Assembly: GCA_927911745.1 (NCBI GenBank)
Contig: CAKMQF010000094.1
Location: forward strand, 1-20,425
Direction: 5' to 3'
Origin: an uncultured Gemella sp.
GTDB lineage: Bacteria > Bacillota > Bacilli > Staphylococcales > Gemellaceae
DNA: 20,425 nucleotides
The notes below the pieces were generated by a model. The model ran no database searches. It saw only the letters and a program-made list of their open reading frames with translations, and was not told the origin of the DNA. Position 1 is the first letter of the stretch, and the number at the start of each line of letters is the position of its first letter. This document shows positions 16,507 to 20,425 of this stretch, in pieces. Position numbers and translations under genes: made by a program.

Positions 16507-16539
16507 TTAACTAATTACCTAAAGAAAGCAATTAGTTAA
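16507..16539. repeat. 10-bp perfect palindrome
   Basis: Arms 16507-16516 and 16530-16539 (TTAACTAATT and complement) with a 13-base spacer, 43 bases from the previous palindrome. The two have different arm sequences. No T run follows. Possible regulatory site; nothing more can be said. Confidence 0.4.
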
Positions 16540-16782
16540 AATTCACATCGTACGTTGAGCTATTATACTCGATTATTCTCATATCAATAAAAAGTCTATC
16601 CCGGTTTTTGACATTTCCATATATATTCATGGACAGTTTTCTGATGCTTAATAAGCACGTTTCAAGACACCAACACACTATAATTATAAAGTAACTGCAA
16701 TGCTTCATCTTTATTCATAAAATGAATATTACTTTAGTAATTAATAAATTCTAAAAATATGATAATTTTCAGCTATTTGTAA

Positions 16783-16811
16783 TTCAAATTTTCTTCAGAA
16801 TATAGTATAAT
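16783..16811 (+). promoter_or_regulatory. Promoter for recU-ponA
   Basis: TTCAAA (16783-16788), 17 bases, consensus TATAAT (16806-16811), then about 20 bases to GGAGGG and the recU ATG. It is the only clear plus-strand promoter before recU and ponA. Confidence 0.6.
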
Positions 16812-16840
16812 AGATAGGATAATTATTTATGGAGGGATAT

Positions 16841-17417
16841 ATGTTTAATTATCCTAATAAGAAAAGTAATTTTATTCAAAAAACCAAGTATTCTAATCGA
16901 GGTATGGAACTTGAAGAAGACATTAATTTTGCGAATAAATATTACTTAAATAATGACATTGCAGTTATTCATAAAAAAACCTATTCCAATTCAAATAGTA
17001 GAAGTGAATTATCCTAACAGATCGAGTGCTATGATTACCAAAGCGTTCTATAAAACTCCTTCTACAACAGATTACAACGGTCTTTGGAATGGAAAATATA
17101 TTGATTTTGAGGCTAAGGAGACTAATTCGGCCACTTCATTTTCTTTAAATAATATTCACGAACATCAAATAGAACATATGCAAAAAATTTTAAATCATGG
17201 TGGAATTACTTTTATTATTGTTAGATTTAAAAAAATCGATAAAACATTCATACTTCCATTTAAAAAATTCATATTTTTCTATAATCGTGCACAAAATGGT
17301 GGAAGAAAATCAATTAAACTAAGTGAATTCGAAGAAACTGCATTTGAATTATCATTTAACTACAAAATAAGATTAGATTATATAACTATTATAAAAAATA
17401 ATGAAAGTGAGTTTTAA
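16841..17417 (+). CDS. recU: Holliday junction resolvase RecU, one frame break
   Basis: Cleaves four-way DNA junctions in recombination and helps chromosome segregation, usually with RuvAB and RecA. The frame changes at the 7-A run 16973-16979; dropping one A joins [10 protein letters not shown] to [18 protein letters not shown], a continuous RecU of 191 residues (family about 200). Nuclease residues are visible: [20 protein letters not shown], holding the catalytic Asp, Asp-Phe-Glu-Ala-Lys core, then [11 protein letters not shown] and [12 protein letters not shown] start at ATG 16841-16843, 4 bases after GGAGGG; the ATG at 16829 overlaps the Shine-Dalgarno. Six bases separate its stop from ponA, the recU-ponA pair typical of Bacilli, and the two likely share one promoter and coupled translation. 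Confidence 0.94.
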
Positions 17418-17423
17418 CAACAG

Positions 17424-19596
17424 ATGAAAACTTTATTCAAATATATTAGTTCCATCTTTTTTTCAATATGCTTAGTATTATTCTTTGCTATTTTAATACT
17501 CTTTGCTAAAGAATTAAAAGATGTTCCAGATATAACTCAGGCTAATTTACAAGATCCATTATCATCAGAAATTTATGATAAAAATCTTAATCTAATAGCT
17601 ACAGTTGGAGCTGAAAAAAGGGAATATGTATCTATAATGATATTCCAAAAAATATTACAGACGCTGTACTATCGACAGAAGACTCAAGATTCCAATCTCA
17701 TATAGGTATTGATCCTATTCGTCTTATCAAAGCAGCGCTTGTAAATATCCGTTCCAATTCGGCACAACAAGGTGCTAGTACAATTACACAACAGGTAGTA
17801 AAAAAATTCACTACTGACATCTGATAAATCATTACAAAGAAAAATTCAAGAAGCTTATCTGTCTCTTAAATTAGAAAACAGGTACTCTAAAGATGATATA
17901 TTGGAAATGTACATGAATAAAATTTACTATTCTGATGGGCAATATGGTATTAAAACAGCAGCTAAGTACTTTTACAATAAAGAGTTAAATCAATTAACAT
18001 TACCTCAAATTGCGCTTCTAACTGGTATGCCTCAGCAACCAATCCTGTATAATCCATACGATTATCCAGAACAAGCTAAAGAGCGTCGAAACACTGTACT
18101 ATATGCACTTCTAAACAATGATAAAATCACAGAAGCTGAATACAATAATGCAATCAATACCCCTATTATGGATGGAATAGTTGAAAAAACAAAAGAAGAA
18201 CGTGCAAATCAACACACTTATAATTCTAAATATGCTGCATATATAGACCAGATCGTAAAAGAATTAAAAGAAAATCAAAACTTTGAAAATATTAAAGATC
18301 CTCTTTCAATGGGATTAAAAATATACACTAACTTAAATCCAGAATTACAAACATATGTTCAAGATATGTTAGATAACCAAAGCTCACCAATGGTACCCCA
18401 TGCATCTCAAGCTGCTATATCAGTTCTTGATACAAAAACTGGTCTAATCGAAGCTATTGGTGGTGGAAAAAATTATAAGGCTGGTGGTTATAACTTTGCA
18501 GTTGATGCCCGTGTTCAACCAGGGTCATCGATTAAACCATTAATTGATTATGCTCCTGGTATAGAATATTATGGCTGGGATTCTCAAACTACATTCTCAG
18601 ATTCACCTTATCAAATTGCTGGAACTAATTTCTATATCCAAAACTGGGACAGACTTTACCACGGTACGGTTACTATGAGTACTGCATTATCTTGGTCTTA
18701 TAATATTCCAGCGGTTCGCGCATTCGAAACAGTTGGATACGAAAGATCTAAACATTTCGCTGAAAAACTAGGTATACCGGTAACAAAAGATGAACCGACA
18801 ACGGCTATTGGAGGTAACGTCGATGGAGTTTCTACTCTTCAAATGGCAGGTGCATTCGCATCTTTCGGTAATAAAGGATATTACAATAAGCCTTCAACAA
18901 TAGTTAAAGTATTTAATGCAAATGGTAAAGAATTACCAAATATTAAAGATGAACCTGTTAAAGCAATGTCAGAAGAGACAGCATATTTAATAACAAATGT
19001 ATTAAAAGGTGTACTTTCTAGTAATGGTACTTCTCCAAACGGTAAAGTAGCTAACTTCGATATGGCTGGTAAGTCTGGTTCAAGTACATTCGATGATTCT
19101 GCTTACTATAATTATGGTATAGATGTTGTAAACTCTACTAAAGACAGTTGGATGATTGGTTACACAACTGACTACACAGTTGCCGTTTGGCAAGGAGCTG
19201 ATATGGTAGACTCTGCTGCAAAAGCATTATCTTCAGAACAAGCAAAAACTACACAGGTAATTATGGCAGATGTAATGAAAAAAAGTTTCAGATAAACAAG
19301 TACCTGCTGCATTTGAAAAACCTGCAGGAATCGAAACAAAAAATGGCGTAGAATATGCTAAAGAAAGGAATACAGAGACTGACTATATGTACGCTGGTAC
19401 AGATAGAGATGCTGTTTACCAAGCTGCTATCGCTCAAAAGCAACGTGATAACCGTTCTGCTCTTACAACAGTATTCAACTCTTTAACAAATTCTACTAAT
19501 AGAGCAAACGGTGCTGTTCCTGCTCAAAATCAAAGACAAACAGCAGGTAGAACAACTGCAAATAATTCTGCTCGTACAAATCAAACAAGACGGTAA
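17424..19596 (+). CDS. ponA: Class A penicillin-binding protein (PBP1 type), three frame breaks
   Basis: Bifunctional cell-wall enzyme: glycosyltransferase plus transpeptidase, anchored by an N-terminal helix (residues about 7-28). Breaks occur at 17633 (one T lost), in the 7-A run 17800-17806 (one extra) and in the 7-A run 19278-19284 (one extra). Corrected, it is one frame of 723 residues. Glycosyltransferase motifs: TEDSRFQSHIGIDPIR, GASTITQQVVKN, RKIQEAYLSLKLE, KDDILEMYMNKIYY and LPQIALLTGMPQQP. Transpeptidase motifs: SSIK (active-site Ser) in QPGSSIKPL, SYN in SWSYNIPAV, and KSGSS at the position normally KTGT(T/S). The last 50 or so residues are low complexity, rich in Asn, Gln, Thr and Arg, and probably extracellular. 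Translation is probably coupled to recU (6-base gap, no strong Shine-Dalgarno). Two terminators follow. Confidence 0.95.
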
Positions 19597-19601
19597 TATA
19601 T

Positions 19602-19635
19602 AAAAAGAATCGTGAACAACTTCACGATTCTTTTT
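19602..19635 (+). terminator. Intrinsic terminator of ponA
   Basis: Perfect stem AAAAAGAATCGTGAA (19602-19616) with TTCACGATTCTTTTT (19621-19635), loop CAAC; the T run forms the end. It begins 6 bases after the ponA stop. Symmetry in A/T flanks could make it act in both directions. Confidence 0.9.
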
Positions 19636-19647
19636 CAGATTGTTGAC

Positions 19648-19695
19648 AAAACGACCGAAACATCAATGTACATATTGATATTTTGGTCGTTTTTT
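19648..19695 (+). terminator. Second long hairpin terminator between ponA and the transposase gene
   Basis: Arms AAAACGACC (19648-19656) and GGTCGTTTT (19685-19693) continue inward through near-complete pairing (one G-T and one mismatch) to ATCAAT/ATTGAT around a GTACAT loop, about 20 pairs, followed by TTTTTT on the plus strand. On the minus strand only four T follow. It may serve as back-up to the first terminator or insulate ponA from the mobile element. Confidence 0.75.
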
Positions 19696-19743
19696 CAAAA
19701 AAAATAAGCCTTATGGCTAAGTATTAGTAGTATTAAGGAAGGA

Positions 19744-20425
19744 TTATACCTCTCTTAGTGCTATTGTTTTCATATTTTGAACGCAACAAGACAACCAAGC
19801 GTACGACTGTACTTTGGCTTTACCTCTATATTGTGCATATCTATATCCGTGATTTTGTTTTGAATCTGCAAAGCTACGTTCTACTGTTTCTTTTCTTCTT
19901 TTATATAATATCTTACCTTCTTTAGATATACGTCTCAATCGAGCTTTATCATAATAATCTGCATTTATATGTCGTCTTATTATTTTTTTCTCATTTTTAT
20001 CATCGCTTTTATATTGTTTATATCCATTTCTATCAATATTTCTGTATCTAAATATTTCACCTGTTCGTGTATCTACATATATATCTTTTTCATGTAAGTA
20101 TTTAAAATATTTATTATCTTTTGATCTTGAAAATCTTCTATATCCTATTACTGAAAATATATTTTTTTTATCTAACTGTTTTAGTATGTCTAGAGAATAA
20201 TATCCACTATCTAACGCAACTTTACCTGGCACTAATCCAAAGTTTTTTTTCTATCTGATTTAATCTTTCTATATACGGAGCGCTATCATGAACGTTACCT
20301 GGAGTTATATGGCAATCTATAATAATATTATTTTTTCCATCTACTGTTCTATGGTCTAAATACATAAATCCTTCTTCTTTATGATCTCTGTGATAATATC
20401 CACTATCTGGATCAGTAGTATTAAT
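19744..20425 (-). CDS. IS1182-type transposase, C-terminal part, frameshifted and cut by the window edge
   Basis: DDE transposase fragment. The larger frame (19744-20232) carries VALDSGYYSL (residues 5-14), the zinc-free linker with YVDTRTGEIFRYRNIDRNGY, and the C-terminal ETVERSFADSKQNHGYRYAQ with the catalytic Glu, typical of IS1182-family elements. Upstream of it another frame encodes TTDPDSGYYHRDHK, GFMYLDHRTVDGKNNII and GNVHDSAPYIERL, the central catalytic block; the two join when one T is removed from the 8-T run 20233-20240. The N-terminus lies beyond the window. The 3' end of the element should lie between the transposase stop and the ponA terminators, but terminal repeats cannot be defined without the other end. 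The insertion is downstream of ponA and does not disrupt a gene here. Confidence 0.88.

Larger units (their letters stand above)
16351..16840. other. Divergent regulatory region between proS and recU
   Basis: 490 bases with no convincing gene. It contains the proS promoter, two perfect palindromes (16435-16464 and 16507-16539), about 200 bases without clear signal (including a TATAAT on the minus strand at 16562-16567 without a good -35), small hairpins near 16710-16735 and the recU promoter. No tRNA or T-box consensus seen. Confidence 0.6.

Noticed and set aside
16562..16567. Second proS promoter (TATAAT on the minus strand)
   Set aside because: No acceptable -35 at 16-18 bases; the extended -10 promoter nearer proS is much better.
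16351..16570. T-box leader before proS
   Set aside because: GGTGGTATTG at the proS ribosome-binding site recalls the T-box core GGTGGTACCG, and palindromes lie upstream, but the full T-box consensus, antiterminator and terminator are absent and the promoter at 16388-16416 leaves only a 30-base leader.
6798..16828. tRNA, rRNA, CRISPR or phage genes in the gaps
   Set aside because: No cloverleaf consensus, no regularly spaced repeats and no phage-like frames were seen in any of the four long intergenic stretches.
2633..19596. Pseudogene status for greA, pta, proS, recU and ponA
   Set aside because: Breaks are single bases, mostly in homopolymers, flanking sequence is fully conserved, and proS is essential; sequence error is the simpler reading.

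Overview
AT-rich DNA whose gene content and order point to a low-GC Firmicute of class Bacilli. PolC-type polymerase, recU-ponA, the yrrMNO-udk-greA order, murA-epuA and strong AGGAGG ribosome-binding sites all fit. The protein sequences remind me most of Gemella or a close relative; that genus call is a moderate-confidence inference from memory, not a search result. Almost everything here is chromosomal housekeeping.

Layout. (1) 1-6797, all on the minus strand and probably transcribed from about 6810 downward: trmR, trhP1 and trhP2 (wobble-uridine 5-methoxyuridine tRNA modification), udk (pyrimidine salvage), greA (transcript cleavage factor), mtnN (SAH/MTA nucleosidase), a small two-helix membrane protein, then an MprF-type flippase-like membrane protein overlapping by 4 bases a PlsY-family acyltransferase that runs off the left edge. 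(2) 6786-7214: a non-coding stretch with two adjacent long hairpins and the pta terminator. (3) 7215-9654, minus strand: murA, a 55-residue EpuA-type membrane protein and pta, tightly packed. (4) 9980-14329: polC, flanked by AT-rich spacers. (5) 14649-16350: proS. (6) A divergent intergenic region, then on the plus strand recU and ponA (class A penicillin-binding protein) ending in two tandem terminators. (7) At the right edge, on the minus strand, the C-terminal part of an IS1182-type transposase that leaves the window.

The genes link as follows. TrhP1/TrhP2 make 5-hydroxyuridine at tRNA position 34 and TrmR methylates it with SAM; MtnN, in the same gene string, removes the SAH formed. murA and ponA serve the start and the end of peptidoglycan synthesis. 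recU and ponA form the usual Bacilli pair.

The most striking global property is about fifteen single-base indels, mostly in homopolymers, that break plsY, mtnN, greA, pta, proS, recU, ponA and the transposase. Shifting frame at each site restores a full-length family member (for example 723 residues for ponA and 566 for proS). Because essential genes are hit, the default explanation is sequencing or assembly error; the affected genes should be read as intact in the living cell unless resequencing says otherwise. The most interesting local signals are a perfect Shine-Dalgarno separated from the trhP2 start codon by a 20-nt hairpin, apparent loss of the metal-binding histidines of the PolC PHP domain, the unlinked MprF-like flippase module paired with a PlsY paralogue, and the paired hairpins at 7006-7124.
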